Assembly: GCA_036397035.1 (NCBI GenBank) | Contig: DASWJS010000034.1 | Coordinates: forward strand, 32,267-96,266 | Reading direction: 5' to 3' | Length of the DNA: 64,000 nucleotides | From: DASWJS01 sp036397035 | Lineage (GTDB): Bacteria; Actinomycetota; AC-67 | Shown here: positions 1 through 8,509 of the stretch, one piece after another | Layout of the letters: each line of letters opens with the position of its first letter | How positions within the stretch are numbered: the stretch's first letter is position 1 | Notes under the pieces: generated by a model | Database searches by the model: none | What the model saw: only the letters and a program-made list of their open reading frames with translations | What the model was told of the DNA's origin: nothing | Program-made: the position numbers and the translations under genes

Positions 1-1041
1 CGAGGGGTGTTCGGTGCAGCCGTAGGAGCGGAACGAGAACCACCCCGCCTCGTCGGCCTGCAGGATCTGGTGCGGGAACACGTTCGCGCCGCCCACGCCG
101 AACAGCTCCAGGGAAGACGTGTCGACCTCGGCGAAGTGCGGGTCCGACAGCATCACCTGCATGAAGATCGGCGCCCCGCCGCTGCGCGTGACGCGATGCT
201 CGGCGATCAGGTCGAGCATGTACGGCGGGTCGAAGCCGTCCACCGCGATCATCGTGGCGTAGCCGCACAGGAAGGGCGCGATCAGCGCGGAGTAGATGCC
301 GGCGATGTGGCCGATGGGGTTCGGCGACATGAACACGTCGTGCTCGTCCCCCCCGGAAGCGGCGACGACCGCGCGCAGCTCGCTGAAGAGCGTGTTGTGC
401 GAGTGCACGACGCCCTTCGGGTCGGCGGTCGTGCCCGAGGTGTAGGCCAGGATGTGCGGCTCGTCGGGGGAGATCTCCGGGCGCGGGAAGTCGGCCGTGC
501 CGGCCGCCTCGACGTCGGCGAAGCGCGTGTGTTCGCCGGCGTCGTCGCCGACGATCAGGACGTGCAGCAGGTCCGGACAGTCGGGGCGGACGTCGTCGGC
601 GAGCGCGAGGTAGTCGATGCCCATCGTCGTTTGCGGGCACACGAAGACCTTCGCGCCCGACTGCTGGAGGATGAAGCGCACCTCCTTCGCCTTGTAGATG
701 TGGATGATCGGCACGACGATCACGCCGAGCGCCGCGCAGGCCAGGTAGGTCACGCAGCCTTCGATCCAGTTGGGCATCTCCATCGCGAGCACGTCGCCCT
801 TGCGCAGCCCGAGCCCGTGGAGCGCGCCGGCGAGGTTCTGCCCCCGCTGGAACAGCTCGCGGTAGCTGAGGTCGGCAGGGCGCTCCTTCGACGCCACGAT
901 GAAACGGCTCTCCGGCCACCGCCGCAGGCACGCCTCCTCGAGGATGTCGTTGAACGTGCGCCGGCCCCAGAGGCCGCGCGCGCGGTAGTCGTCGAAGATC
1001 GCCTTGCGCGCCGGCTGGCGCGGGAACACGTCGTCGAGCAT
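1..1041 (-). CDS. Acyl-CoA synthetase (AMP-dependent ligase), C-terminal part beyond the window
   Basis: Adenylate-forming enzyme expected to activate a carboxylic acid to its acyl-CoA with ATP. The first 347 codons are inside the window and no stop is reached, so the C-terminal lid domain is missing. The P-loop-like signature YTSGTTADPKG lies near residues 200-210, followed by VVHSHNT, typical of ANL-superfamily ligases. The ATG at 1041 is preceded by GGGGAG at close spacing and by the PAC2 gene 19 bases upstream in the same direction, so the two may be co-transcribed. The family is clear; the substrate cannot be read from the sequence, although the many CoA-ester genes in the window suggest an organic or fatty acid. 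Confidence 0.9.
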   Translation of the reverse strand, partial: MLDDVFPRQPARKAIFDDYRARGLWGRRTFNDILEEACLRRWPESRFIVASKERPADLSYRELFQRGQNLAGALHGLGLRKGDVLAMEMPNWIEGCVTYLACAALGVIVVPIIHIYKAKEVRFILQQSGAKVFVCPQTTMGIDYLALADDVRPDCPDLLHVLIVGDDAGEHTRFADVEAAGTADFPRPEISPDEPHILAYTSGTTADPKGVVHSHNTLFSELRAVVAASGGDEHDVFMSPNPIGHIAGIYSALIAPFLCGYATMIAVDGFDPPYMLDLIAEHRVTRSGGAPIFMQVMLSDPHFAEVDTSSLELFGVGGANVFPHQILQADEAGWFSFRSYGCTEHPS

Positions 1042-1060
1042 CGGCTCCCCTTCCGTTCCT

Positions 1061-1915
1061 CTAGTCCGCGTCCTTGCGCCGGTCTCGCAGGTAGCGTTCG
1101 ATCTCCGAGGCGATCTCGTCGCCGCTGGGCACCCGGAAGATGCCCTGCTGCTCCTCGCTCGCCTTCTCGAGCTGACGCACGTGCTCTTCCACGTCGGGCC
1201 GCGCCCCCATGATCGCCTCGAGCTGAGTGCGTTCGTCGTCGACCGCGCGCTCGAGGGGGCGCGTGTCGAAGGAAAGCGTCAGGTGCGAGCCCAGCCGGTC
1301 GACGAGCGCGAGGGCCGCCTGGTCGAACGAGCTGAGGTAGTACGGCGTGCGGGCCCAGAAGCCGACCGCCGGGATGCCGTGCTGGATGAACGCGTTCTCC
1401 AGCGTCGACACGCACGCGGCCGGCACGCGCAGGATGCCTTCCGGCCGGGGCTGGTCGGGGGGCAGCAGGCTCGACGGCGTCGCCGTTCCCATGACCGGCG
1501 TCGGCCGGGTGTGCGGCACGCCGAGCCCGATCGAACCGAGCGCCACGAACAGCACGACGCCGCACCGCAGCGCGAACTCGATCGTCGCGGCGTTCAGCTC
1601 GCGCCAGCGCTGGTCGGGCTCCGGGCCGGTCATCACGAGCACGTCGCGCCCGCCGGCGTTCACGCGCGTCACGGTCAGCTCGGGCCACTCCAGGCTCTTG
1701 ATGGCGCCGTCGACGATCTCCAGCGTGGGGCGACGCGCGCGATAGTCGAACAGCGCGTCGGGGTCGAGCCGTGCGAACGGCTCGCCGTCGCGTGCGATCG
1801 TCGCGGCGGCGGTCGTCGCGGCCGCGCCCGCGTCGACCCAGCCCTCGAGCGCGACGACGAGCACGGGGGCCACGAGCGGCGGCGGCGGGTCGTGCTCGAA
1901 CTGGAAGATGCCCAT
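1061..1915 (-). CDS. PAC2 family protein
   Basis: 284-residue protein resembling the PAC2 (proteasome assembly chaperone 2-like) family common in actinobacteria. The N-terminal region has the family pattern PVLVVALEGWVDAGAAA, and VLFVALGSIG and ILRVPAACVST segments follow; the C-terminal 60 residues are charged and probably helical. The molecular role of bacterial PAC2 proteins is not settled; a link to proteasome biology is only suggested by homology. No clear ribosome binding site precedes the ATG; a TATGCT box ends 6 bases before it, compatible with a leaderless transcript. It lies just upstream of the acyl-CoA synthetase gene. Confidence 0.85.
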   Translation of the reverse strand: MGIFQFEHDPPPPLVAPVLVVALEGWVDAGAAATTAAATIARDGEPFARLDPDALFDYRARRPTLEIVDGAIKSLEWPELTVTRVNAGGRDVLVMTGPEPDQRWRELNAATIEFALRCGVVLFVALGSIGLGVPHTRPTPVMGTATPSSLLPPDQPRPEGILRVPAACVSTLENAFIQHGIPAVGFWARTPYYLSSFDQAALALVDRLGSHLTLSFDTRPLERAVDDERTQLEAIMGARPDVEEHVRQLEKASEEQQGIFRVPSGDEIASEIERYLRDRRKDAD

Positions 1916-2010
1916 CGCCCAAGCATAGTGGGCGCCTCGTTGTGGGCTCGGCCCGGCCTTCGTAGACTCGCCGTCCGAGGACGAGGAGAGACGACGAACA
2001 GGGGGGAGCC

Positions 2011-2241
2011 ATGTCCGACCACAGCCCGACGTTCGAAGCCGATATCAAGCCGCTGTTCCGCGACTCCGACCGCGGCGCGATGACGTTCGCTTTCGACCTC
2101 TGGGACTACGAGGAGGTCAAGGAGAACGCCGAGGGGATCGCGACGCGGCTCGAAGACGGAACCATGCCGTGCGACGGCGCGTGGCCGCCCGCGCAGGTCG
2201 AGACGTTCCGCGCCTGGATCGCCGCCGGCTGCCCCTCCTAG
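2011..2241 (+). CDS. Small acidic protein of unknown function (76 aa)
   Basis: Short acidic protein that starts at an ATG with GGGGGGAG directly upstream. It contains the stretch FEADIKPLFRDSDRGAMTF, then a region rich in Asp and Glu, and ends with AWPPAQVETFRAWIAAGCP. The ends resemble the flanks of small cytochrome-c-like domains (a P-L-F-R start and a W-I-x-x-G-x-P end), but there is no CxxCH haem motif, so haem binding is not expected. No signal peptide is visible. It sits between the divergent PAC2 gene and a ThDP enzyme and could be co-transcribed with the latter. Similar short proteins exist in databases only as hypothetical proteins as far as I recall; no function is assigned. Confidence 0.7.
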   Translation: MSDHSPTFEADIKPLFRDSDRGAMTFAFDLWDYEEVKENAEGIATRLEDGTMPCDGAWPPAQVETFRAWIAAGCPS

Positions 2242-2244
2242 AAA

Positions 2245-2264
2245 CGCGCGCGGATTCGCGCGCG
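2245..2264 (+). terminator. Short GC hairpin after the 76-aa gene
   Basis: Perfect 8-bp inverted repeat CGCGCGCG with a GATT loop, 4 bases after the stop codon of the small acidic gene. There is no T-run, as is common for actinobacterial terminators. It could partly terminate the small gene or only reflect local CG alternation. Confidence 0.3.
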
Positions 2265-2311
2265 CGCCGCCGCCTGTGCTTCGCTAGCGCTCCAAGACCA
2301 AGGAGGCTGCG

Positions 2312-3955
2312 ATGCATGGTGGACGCCTGACGGCGACATGGCTCAAGGCGCAGGGCGTGACGACGGTCTTCGCGCTCTCGGGCGAGCACGTCCTGCCGAT
2401 CCTCGACGGCTGCGCCGACGAGGGCATCGACGTCGTCGGCTGCCGGCACGAGCAGGGCGCCGTCCTCGCGGCGGAGGCGTTCGCGCGCGTCACCGGCACG
2501 CCCGGCGTCGCGTGCGTCACCGCCGGTCCCGGGGTGACCAACGCGGTCACCGGGCTCGCGGTCGCCAACACGTGCGGCTCGCCGGTCATGCTCATCAGCG
2601 GACGCACGTCCACGCCGAAGCGCTACACCGGCACGTTCCAGGACATCGACGGCGTCGCGGTCGTGGCGGCCGTGACCAAGTTCGCCGAAACCTGCTTCGA
2701 GACCGATCGCATCCCCTATTACCTCGAGCTGGCGTGGCGCCGGATGGTGGCCGGCCGCCCGGGCGCGGTGCTGCTGGAGCTGCCGCACAACGTCGTGAAG
2801 GGCGAGACCGGCGCGGCGGTCGCGCCGCTGGTCCTGCCGGAGCCCGCCGGTGCGTCCACGACCGCGGTCGCCAAGGCGATCGCGCTGCTCGCCGAAGCCG
2901 AGAAGCCGCTCGTCATCGCGGGCGGCGGCGCGTACTGGTCGGGCGCGGGCGAGGCGCTGAAGGCGTTCTGCGACCGGCTGCGGATCCCGGTGACGACCGT
3001 GAACGCGGCGCGCGGGCTCGTGCCGGACGGCGACGAGATCTGCCTCGGTCCGCTCAGCGAGGGCGGGCTCGTGCTGAGCCAGGCCGACCTCGTCGTGCTC
3101 GTCGGCACGAAGCTCGACTCGACCGTGACGCACGGGGGTCCGCCGCTGTGGCAGGGCAACGAGAAGATCATCCAGATCGACGTCGAGCCGATCTCGGTCG
3201 GCCTCAACCGCACGCCCGAGCTGGCGGTGCTGGGCGACGCGCGCGCCGTGCTCGAACAGCTCACCGAAGCCTTCGACGGCAAGCCCAAGGACGCGTGGCT
3301 CGCCCAGGCGAAGGAGTTCGGCCAGAACATGCACCAGGCGTGGATCGACCAGACGCTCCCGTTGAGCGGCTCGCCCATCCCGCCCGGCCGCGTCGCCGGC
3401 GAGATCGTGAAGCAGGCGGGCCGCGACGCGATCCTGATCAGCGACGGCGGCGACATCCACACATGGTGCTACACGACGTTCCCGGCCTACGGACCCGGCC
3501 GCTACCTCGGCACGCACGACGCGCTCGGCGCGATCGGCGTCGGCGTCCCCTACGCGCTCGGCGCGAAGGCCGCCGCCCCGGACCGCGACGTCGTCCTGTG
3601 CATCGGCGACGGCTCGTTCGGATTCGGCTTGCAAGAGCTGGAGACCGCGGCCCGCTGCGGCCTTCCGTTCACCACCGTGATCGCCAACAACGGCGCGTGG
3701 GGGAACATCCGTCACGAGCAAGGCAAGCAGTTCGGCAAGCAGACCGAGGTGACGCGGCTCGACGTCCAGGCCTACGAGAAGGTCGCCGAAGCCTTCGGGG
3801 GCTACGGCGAGCGCGTCGAGGACTCCGAGCAGCTCGGGGCGGCGATCCGTCGCGCGATCGAGTCCAAGACGCCCGCGGTGGTCAACGCGGTGACCCAGCA
3901 GGGCGTCGTGAGCCCGATCACCGAGATGGTCGGCGGCATGATGTCGATGCTGTAG
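2312..3955 (+). CDS. Thiamine diphosphate-binding decarboxylase/synthase family enzyme
   Basis: 547-residue member of the acetolactate synthase / benzoylformate decarboxylase / oxalyl-CoA decarboxylase superfamily. The N-terminal pyrimidine-binding domain has the catalytic Glu in CRHEQGAV (about residue 47), the central domain spans roughly 180-320, and the C-terminal pyrophosphate domain carries the GDGSFGF...VIANN motif (about residues 431-460) that binds Mg-ThDP. The length fits the family. The ATG has AAGGAGG five bases upstream. Neighbours give no pathway; a ferritin-VIT1 gene follows. No small regulatory ilvN subunit is adjacent, so a catabolic 2-keto acid or acyl-CoA decarboxylase or lyase is as likely as acetolactate synthase. 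Family certain, substrate open. Confidence 0.9.
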   Translation: MHGGRLTATWLKAQGVTTVFALSGEHVLPILDGCADEGIDVVGCRHEQGAVLAAEAFARVTGTPGVACVTAGPGVTNAVTGLAVANTCGSPVMLISGRTSTPKRYTGTFQDIDGVAVVAAVTKFAETCFETDRIPYYLELAWRRMVAGRPGAVLLELPHNVVKGETGAAVAPLVLPEPAGASTTAVAKAIALLAEAEKPLVIAGGGAYWSGAGEALKAFCDRLRIPVTTVNAARGLVPDGDEICLGPLSEGGLVLSQADLVVLVGTKLDSTVTHGGPPLWQGNEKIIQIDVEPISVGLNRTPELAVLGDARAVLEQLTEAFDGKPKDAWLAQAKEFGQNMHQAWIDQTLPLSGSPIPPGRVAGEIVKQAGRDAILISDGGDIHTWCYTTFPAYGPGRYLGTHDALGAIGVGVPYALGAKAAAPDRDVVLCIGDGSFGFGLQELETAARCGLPFTTVIANNGAWGNIRHEQGKQFGKQTEVTRLDVQAYEKVAEAFGGYGERVEDSEQLGAAIRRAIESKTPAVVNAVTQQGVVSPITEMVGGMMSML

Positions 3956-3995
3956 GGACCCGAGGCGCCTTCCGGGCGAGGTAAACTGAGCCTCC

Positions 3996-5135
3996 ATGGC
4001 GCAGACGCAGACGCATCCATCGAGGGGCCGCCGCGAGGCGCCGTTCCTCAAGAAGTACCGGGAGTTCTGGTATCAGGAGCGAGCGGCGGCCTGGCTCTAC
4101 CGCGAGCTGGCCGACATCGCCGACGACGACGATGCCCCCACGCTGCGCCGCCTCGCGGCGGCCGAAGACGTGCACGCGGGCCATTGGGCCGACCTGCTCG
4201 AGCGCTCCGGCGCGGAGCGCCCCGCGGAGTTCAAGCCGCCGCGGCGGGAACGCTTCCTGCGCATGATCGCGAAGCGCTTCGGCGTCGACCGCGTCATCCC
4301 CATGCTCGTTCGCCTGGAGGCGGCCGACGCCGGCAAGTACCTGAACGTGCAAGAGGCGCCCCGTTCGATGAGCGAGGAGGAGGTCGCGCACGGCAGGACG
4401 CTGGCGATGCTCGGCCACGGGACGCCGCGCCGCATCGCCGACATCGAGTCACGGCACCGGGTCAGCAGCGGGGGCGCGCTGCGCGCGGCGACCTTCGGCA
4501 TCAACGACGGACTGGTGTCGAACCTGGCGCTGATCATGGGCGTGGCGGGCGGCGCCGACAACCCGAGCATCGTGCTGCTCGCGGGCGTCGCGGGACTGCT
4601 GGCCGGCGCCTTCTCGATGGCCGCGGGCGAGTGGGTGTCGGTCCGCTCGCAGACCGAGCTGTACGAGCGCGAGATCGAGATCGAGCAGGCCGAGATCGAA
4701 GCCTTCCCGGAGGAGGAGCGGGAGGAACTTGCCACTATCTACCGCGCGAAGGGCCTCGAGCCGGAAGCCGCCGACAAGCTCGCCGAGCGCATCATGCTCA
4801 GGCCGAAGGTCGCGCTCGACACGCTCGTTCGCGAGGAGCTGGGCCTGGATCCCGGCGAGCTGGGCTCGCCGTGGGTCGCCGCGATCTCGTCGTTCGTCGC
4901 CTTCGCCGTGGGCGCCTTCGTGCCGCTCGCCCCGTGGATATTCACCGGCGGCGGCGTGGCGCTGGGCATCTCCGCCGGCGGGTCGGGAGTGGTGCTCGCA
5001 CTCGTCGGGTTGTCGATCTCGGTGCTCACCGGGCGGAGCGGCTTCGTGTCGGCGTCCCGGATGCTGCTGGTGGGTGGGCTCGCCGCAGCGGTGACGTACG
5101 GCGTCGGCTCGCTCGTGGGCGTGTCGCTCGGCTAG
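3996..5135 (+). CDS. Ferritin-like / VIT1 (CCC1) fusion, iron or manganese transporter
   Basis: 379-residue two-domain protein. Residues 15-140 look like a rubrerythrin/ferritin-like four-helix domain with candidate iron ligands E28, E37 and an ExxH at E57-H60. From about residue 160 it is a VIT1/CCC1-type transporter with FGINDGLVSNLALIMG in the first membrane segment, MAAGEWVSVRSQ, the cytoplasmic Glu-rich helices (EREIEIEQAEIEAFPEEE) and three C-terminal membrane segments. The arrangement matches membrane-bound ferritin (MbfA-like) proteins, which export iron in other bacteria; that role is inferred here. The ATG has no obvious ribosome binding site, and a TAAACT box ends 8 bases before it, so the mRNA may be leaderless. 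Confidence 0.9.
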   Translation: MAQTQTHPSRGRREAPFLKKYREFWYQERAAAWLYRELADIADDDDAPTLRRLAAAEDVHAGHWADLLERSGAERPAEFKPPRRERFLRMIAKRFGVDRVIPMLVRLEAADAGKYLNVQEAPRSMSEEEVAHGRTLAMLGHGTPRRIADIESRHRVSSGGALRAATFGINDGLVSNLALIMGVAGGADNPSIVLLAGVAGLLAGAFSMAAGEWVSVRSQTELYEREIEIEQAEIEAFPEEEREELATIYRAKGLEPEAADKLAERIMLRPKVALDTLVREELGLDPGELGSPWVAAISSFVAFAVGAFVPLAPWIFTGGGVALGISAGGSGVVLALVGLSISVLTGRSGFVSASRMLLVGGLAAAVTYGVGSLVGVSLG

Positions 5136-5158
5136 CCCGCTCCGCGGTCCCGGAACCC

Positions 5159-5187
5159 TTGCCTTTGCATGACCGGGTCGCTAGGTT
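5159..5187 (+). promoter_or_regulatory. Predicted housekeeping promoter of the first ABC importer operon
   Basis: TTGCCT (5159-5164), a 17-base spacer and TAGGTT (5182-5187), followed about 14 bases later by the purine-rich ribosome binding site of the lipoprotein gene. The placement excludes the in-frame ATG at 5169 as the real start because it would lie upstream of the -10 box. Confidence 0.5.
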
Positions 5188-5213
5188 CCCCCATCCGAAG
5201 GAAAGGGGGAAAC

Positions 5214-6503
5214 GTGAGTCGAACGACTCGGAAGACCTTCGGCGCCGTGGGCATCCTCGCCCTGGCGCTTGCCGCATGCTCGACGAGTGGCGGCGGGACC
5301 GGTCTGTCGGGGACCTACACGATCGGCGTGTGGGGCCCGGCGAGCATCCCGCAGGGAGGCGACATTCGCGACGGCGCGATGCTGGCCGCCCAAGAGCTGA
5401 ACGACGCCGGCACCGGCGCCGGCGGCCGTGAGATCAAGATCATCTTCTGCGACTCGATCGACGGCGCTTCGACCGCCGAAGCCGTCGATTGCGTGAAGGG
5501 CTTCATCCAGGACGACGGCGTCGACGCGATCGTCGGCGGCTTCTCCTCGGGCGAGACCCTCGCCGTGTTGCAGACGGTCGTCGACGGTGAGACCATCTTC
5601 GTCGCGACCGGCGCCGCCTCGCCCGACGTGGTGGCCGGCGTCGAGAGCGGGGGAGAGCGCCGATTCATCTTCCGCATCGGCCCGATCAACTCGACGTACC
5701 TGGCGATCGACATGTGCGGGACCATGCTGAAGCTGGCCGCGCAACTCGGCTTCGGCAAGTTCGGCATCCTGTTCGAGGACGTCGAGTTCGCTCGTCCGCT
5801 GAAGGACTTCCTGGCGGCGTGCCTGGCCAATCCGTCCGAGGCGACGCAAGGCGCCATTCCGCAGGAGACCGGTGTCGAGGTCGTGTCAGTGAAGCCGCAC
5901 GCGTTCGACGCGACCGACTTCTCCTCGCAGTTCTCGGCCTTCGAGAAGAAGGGCGCCCAGATCGTCATCGAGATCAACTCCCGGCAGGAGGGCGTCGCGC
6001 TCGTCAGGCAATGGGGCGAGACCAGGCCGCCCTTCGCGCTGGTCGGGATCAACGTCGCATCGCAGTTCGACGCCTTCTTCGAGCAGACCGAAGGCAACGC
6101 CGCCTACGAGCTGAACGGCCCGGCGGGATCCACGCGGGCGCCGCTCACTCCGGAGACGATTCCGTTCTACGACGCCTTCATGGCCGAGTACGGGCGGAAC
6201 CCGATCTACAACGGGCTGTCGAGCTACGACGCGGTCCACGCGCTCGCCGAAGCCGTGGAGCGAGCGGGCTCGGCCGAGACCGACGCGGTCATCACCGAGA
6301 TGGAGGCTACCGACCGGGTCGGCACGCAGGGACGCGAGCGGTTCGGCCCCGATCACGACATTCTCTACGGGCCGCTTGCGCCCGACGGCGAGGGGATCGT
6401 CCCGGTCTACTTCCAATGGCAAGAGGACGGGACGAAGGTGCTCGTGTTCCCCGAAGAGCTGGCGGGAGGCGCGACCTACACCCTGCCGCCCTGGTTGAGC
6501 TAG
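5214..6503 (+). CDS. Branched-chain-amino-acid-type ABC transporter substrate-binding lipoprotein
   Basis: Extracytoplasmic solute receptor of the LivJ/LivK type (periplasmic-binding fold I). I chose the GTG at 5214 because AAAGGGGGA lies just upstream and the protein then begins with an ideal lipoprotein signal peptide: basic MSRTTRK, hydrophobic GAVGILALALAAC, lipidated Cys at residue 22. The mature part carries family features such as YTIGVWGPASIPQGGDIRDG and GGFSSGETLAVLQTV. It opens an operon with livH, livM, livG and livF. Ligand unknown: Liv-type receptors bind branched-chain amino acids but also amides, urea and aromatic or short organic acids, and the surrounding organic-acid genes make the latter possible. 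Confidence 0.92.
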   Translation: MSRTTRKTFGAVGILALALAACSTSGGGTGLSGTYTIGVWGPASIPQGGDIRDGAMLAAQELNDAGTGAGGREIKIIFCDSIDGASTAEAVDCVKGFIQDDGVDAIVGGFSSGETLAVLQTVVDGETIFVATGAASPDVVAGVESGGERRFIFRIGPINSTYLAIDMCGTMLKLAAQLGFGKFGILFEDVEFARPLKDFLAACLANPSEATQGAIPQETGVEVVSVKPHAFDATDFSSQFSAFEKKGAQIVIEINSRQEGVALVRQWGETRPPFALVGINVASQFDAFFEQTEGNAAYELNGPAGSTRAPLTPETIPFYDAFMAEYGRNPIYNGLSSYDAVHALAEAVERAGSAETDAVITEMEATDRVGTQGRERFGPDHDILYGPLAPDGEGIVPVYFQWQEDGTKVLVFPEELAGGATYTLPPWLS

Positions 6504-6511
6504 GACGGTGA

Positions 6512-6555
6512 GCGCGCGGGGCGACGCGGCCTTCAGGCCGCGCCGCCCCGCGCGC
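6512..6555 (+). terminator. Strong intercistronic hairpin between SBP gene and livH
   Basis: A 20-bp stem with one mismatch (A6524 opposite C6543) and a TTCA loop occupies most of the gap between the receptor stop and livH. No T-run follows. Such hairpins usually stabilise the upstream receptor mRNA and partly terminate, giving more receptor than permease; that role is inferred. Confidence 0.6.
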
Positions 6556-6563
6556 GGCCCCCG

Positions 6564-7436
6564 ATGGACGTTCTCGTAGAGATCCTCGTTCGCGGCGCGC
6601 AGACGAGCGCGGTCCTGGCGCTGCTCGCTCTCGGCTTCTCGCTCGTCTACGGCGTCGGCGGGGTCGTGAACCTTGCGCACGGCTCGCTCTTCATGGTCGG
6701 CGCTTACGCCGCCGTCGCCGGCGTGACGACGCTGGGTCTGCCGTTGTGGCTCGCCTACGCGTTCGGTGTCGCCGTCGCCGGCGCGAGCGGCGCGGTGCTC
6801 TACCTGCTGATCGTCCGGCCGGTGCGGCGAGATCCGCTGACGGTGCTGATCGTCACCCTCGGCGCCGCGATCTTCATCGCGGCGCTCGTTCGCTTCCTGT
6901 TCGGCACCGCGAACCGCGGGCTCGGCGGCTTGGTGGGCGGTTCGTTCTCGATCTTCGGGGTGCGGGTTCAGCAGACGCGGATGCTCGCCTTCGTCGTCGG
7001 CGTGCTCGCCGTGGGATTGCTGCTCGCGGTGCTGCGCAAGACCGCGGCCGGCCGGATCGTGCGCGCGGTCGCGCAGGACCCGGAGGCCGCGATCCTGATG
7101 GGAATCGACCCCGGGCGGGTGCTGCTGGCAGTGATGACGATCGGCGGGGCGCTGGCCGGGCTCGCCGGGGTGACGACGGCGCCCTTCGAAGCGGTCTTCC
7201 CCGACATGTGGCTCCGGCCGTTGACGATGGCCTTCGCGATCGTGATCCTGGGCGGGCTCGGCAGCGTCGAAGGGACCGTCCTGGCGGCGGTGCTGCTCGG
7301 CTTCCTCGACCGAGCCGTGGCCTTCGGTCTGCCGAGCGGCGAGCGCTACGTGGACCTGATCGCGGTGCTGGTGATCCTGGGCACGCTGGTCGTGCGGCCG
7401 CAGGGGATCGTCGCGCGCGCGGGAGCGCACCATTGA
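6564..7436 (+). CDS. livH: ABC transporter permease, LivH type
   Basis: 290-residue integral membrane permease of the branched-chain amino acid transporter family. Hydrophobic segments run through the whole protein; the family motif FSLVYGVGGVVNLAHGSLFM lies near residues 25-45 and the conserved C-terminal ILGGLGSVEGTVLAAVLLGF follows the EAA-like loop. The ATG at 6564 has no recognisable ribosome binding site: the sequence before it is the right arm of the 20-bp hairpin followed by GGCCCCC. Translation may therefore depend on hairpin unfolding or coupling. It overlaps livM by 4 bases. Works with LivM and the two ATPases to import the receptor's ligand. Confidence 0.92.
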   Translation: MDVLVEILVRGAQTSAVLALLALGFSLVYGVGGVVNLAHGSLFMVGAYAAVAGVTTLGLPLWLAYAFGVAVAGASGAVLYLLIVRPVRRDPLTVLIVTLGAAIFIAALVRFLFGTANRGLGGLVGGSFSIFGVRVQQTRMLAFVVGVLAVGLLLAVLRKTAAGRIVRAVAQDPEAAILMGIDPGRVLLAVMTIGGALAGLAGVTTAPFEAVFPDMWLRPLTMAFAIVILGGLGSVEGTVLAAVLLGFLDRAVAFGLPSGERYVDLIAVLVILGTLVVRPQGIVARAGAHH

Positions 7437-8509
7437 TCGCGGCGCTCAGGCCGGGCCGGCTCACGGTGAACGGTCTGCTGGCGGCGCTCGTCGTGCTGGC
7501 GGCGTTGCTCGGCCCGCGCTTCCTGACGCGCTTCTCGACGATCGACGTGCTGACGACGGCGGGCGTCTTCGCCATGTTCGCCGCGTCGTGGGACATCCTG
7601 AGCGGCTATACCGGCCAAGAGAACTTCGGCCACGCCGCCTTCATCGGCGCCGGCGGCTTCACGGTCGGCTTGCTGACGAAGTATGCGGACGTTCCCGTCG
7701 AGGTCTCGATGCTCGCGGCGGCCGCGATCGCCGGGCTGCTCGGGCTGGTCATCGGCATCCCGGCGCTTCGCCTTCGCGGGCCCTACCTCGCGCTGGCGAC
7801 GCTGGCGGCCGCCGCGGCGCTGCTGCGGCTCGCGTTCATCTTCAAGCCGCAGACCGGCGGCGAGGAGGGGATCTCCGGGCTCGCCAAGCTCGGCGACGGC
7901 GCGCTGCTCGGGCCGATCGGGCGAGGCGCGGCGCGCATCTTCTACGGGGACGTCGGCGGGCTGAACCGGCTCAACGAGGCGAGCATCGTGAACTATTACG
8001 TCGTGCTGCTGGCGGCCACTTCGATGGTCGCCGTGCTCGCCGCCTACGGAGCCAGCAAGAGAGGCTTGCTGCTGCGCTCGATCCAGCAAGACGAGACGGC
8101 GGCGCTCGCATCCGGCGTCTCGACCGCGAGCCTGAAGGTCGCCGCGTTCGTCGTGTCCTCGACGCTCGCCGGCATCGCGGGCTCGCTGTGGGTCCACACG
8201 CTCACCCAGGTCAACATCGACACGCTGCGCGTGGACCTGTCGCTGCTCATCATCGTGATGGCCGTAATCGGCGGGGCCGGATCGATCGTCGGGCCTGCGA
8301 TCGGGGCGGTGATCATCGTCCTGCTTCAGGACCTCGTGCTCGACCGGCTCGGGATCGATCCCGGGTCGCAGGTCAAGCCGATGCTGTTCAGCGCGCTGCT
8401 GATCGTGGTGATGATCGTGCGGCCGAAGGGACTCGTCGTGCCGCTGCTGCGCCGCCTGTCCGGGCGAGCGGTGATCGCGCGTGCGCGGCCGGAGGGCGCC
8501 GATGGCTGA
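7433..8509 (+). CDS. livM: ABC transporter permease, LivM type
   Basis: 358-residue membrane permease. The motif SGYTGQENFGHAAFIGAGGF (about residues 56-75) corresponds to the LivM signature normally read as G..S.G...F...GAY, and MAVIGGAGSIVGPAIGAV near residue 280 is the conserved late loop. The TTG at 7433 overlaps the livH stop (TTGA), which fits translational coupling; GTG at 7466 is an alternative that would drop 11 residues. An insertion of about 40 residues (IFKPQTGGEEGISGLAKLGD onward) between membrane segments is usual in LivM. Its 3' end overlaps livG by 8 bases. Confidence 0.92.
   Translation: MIAALRPGRLTVNGLLAALVVLAALLGPRFLTRFSTIDVLTTAGVFAMFAASWDILSGYTGQENFGHAAFIGAGGFTVGLLTKYADVPVEVSMLAAAAIAGLLGLVIGIPALRLRGPYLALATLAAAAALLRLAFIFKPQTGGEEGISGLAKLGDGALLGPIGRGAARIFYGDVGGLNRLNEASIVNYYVVLLAATSMVAVLAAYGASKRGLLLRSIQQDETAALASGVSTASLKVAAFVVSSTLAGIAGSLWVHTLTQVNIDTLRVDLSLLIIVMAVIGGAGSIVGPAIGAVIIVLLQDLVLDRLGIDPGSQVKPMLFSALLIVVMIVRPKGLVVPLLRRLSGRAVIARARPEGADG

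Noticed and set aside
2117..4051. Long antisense frame opposite the ThDP enzyme
   Set aside because: Arg/Asp/Val-rich translation without motif, no ribosome binding site, fully antisense to a clear gene.
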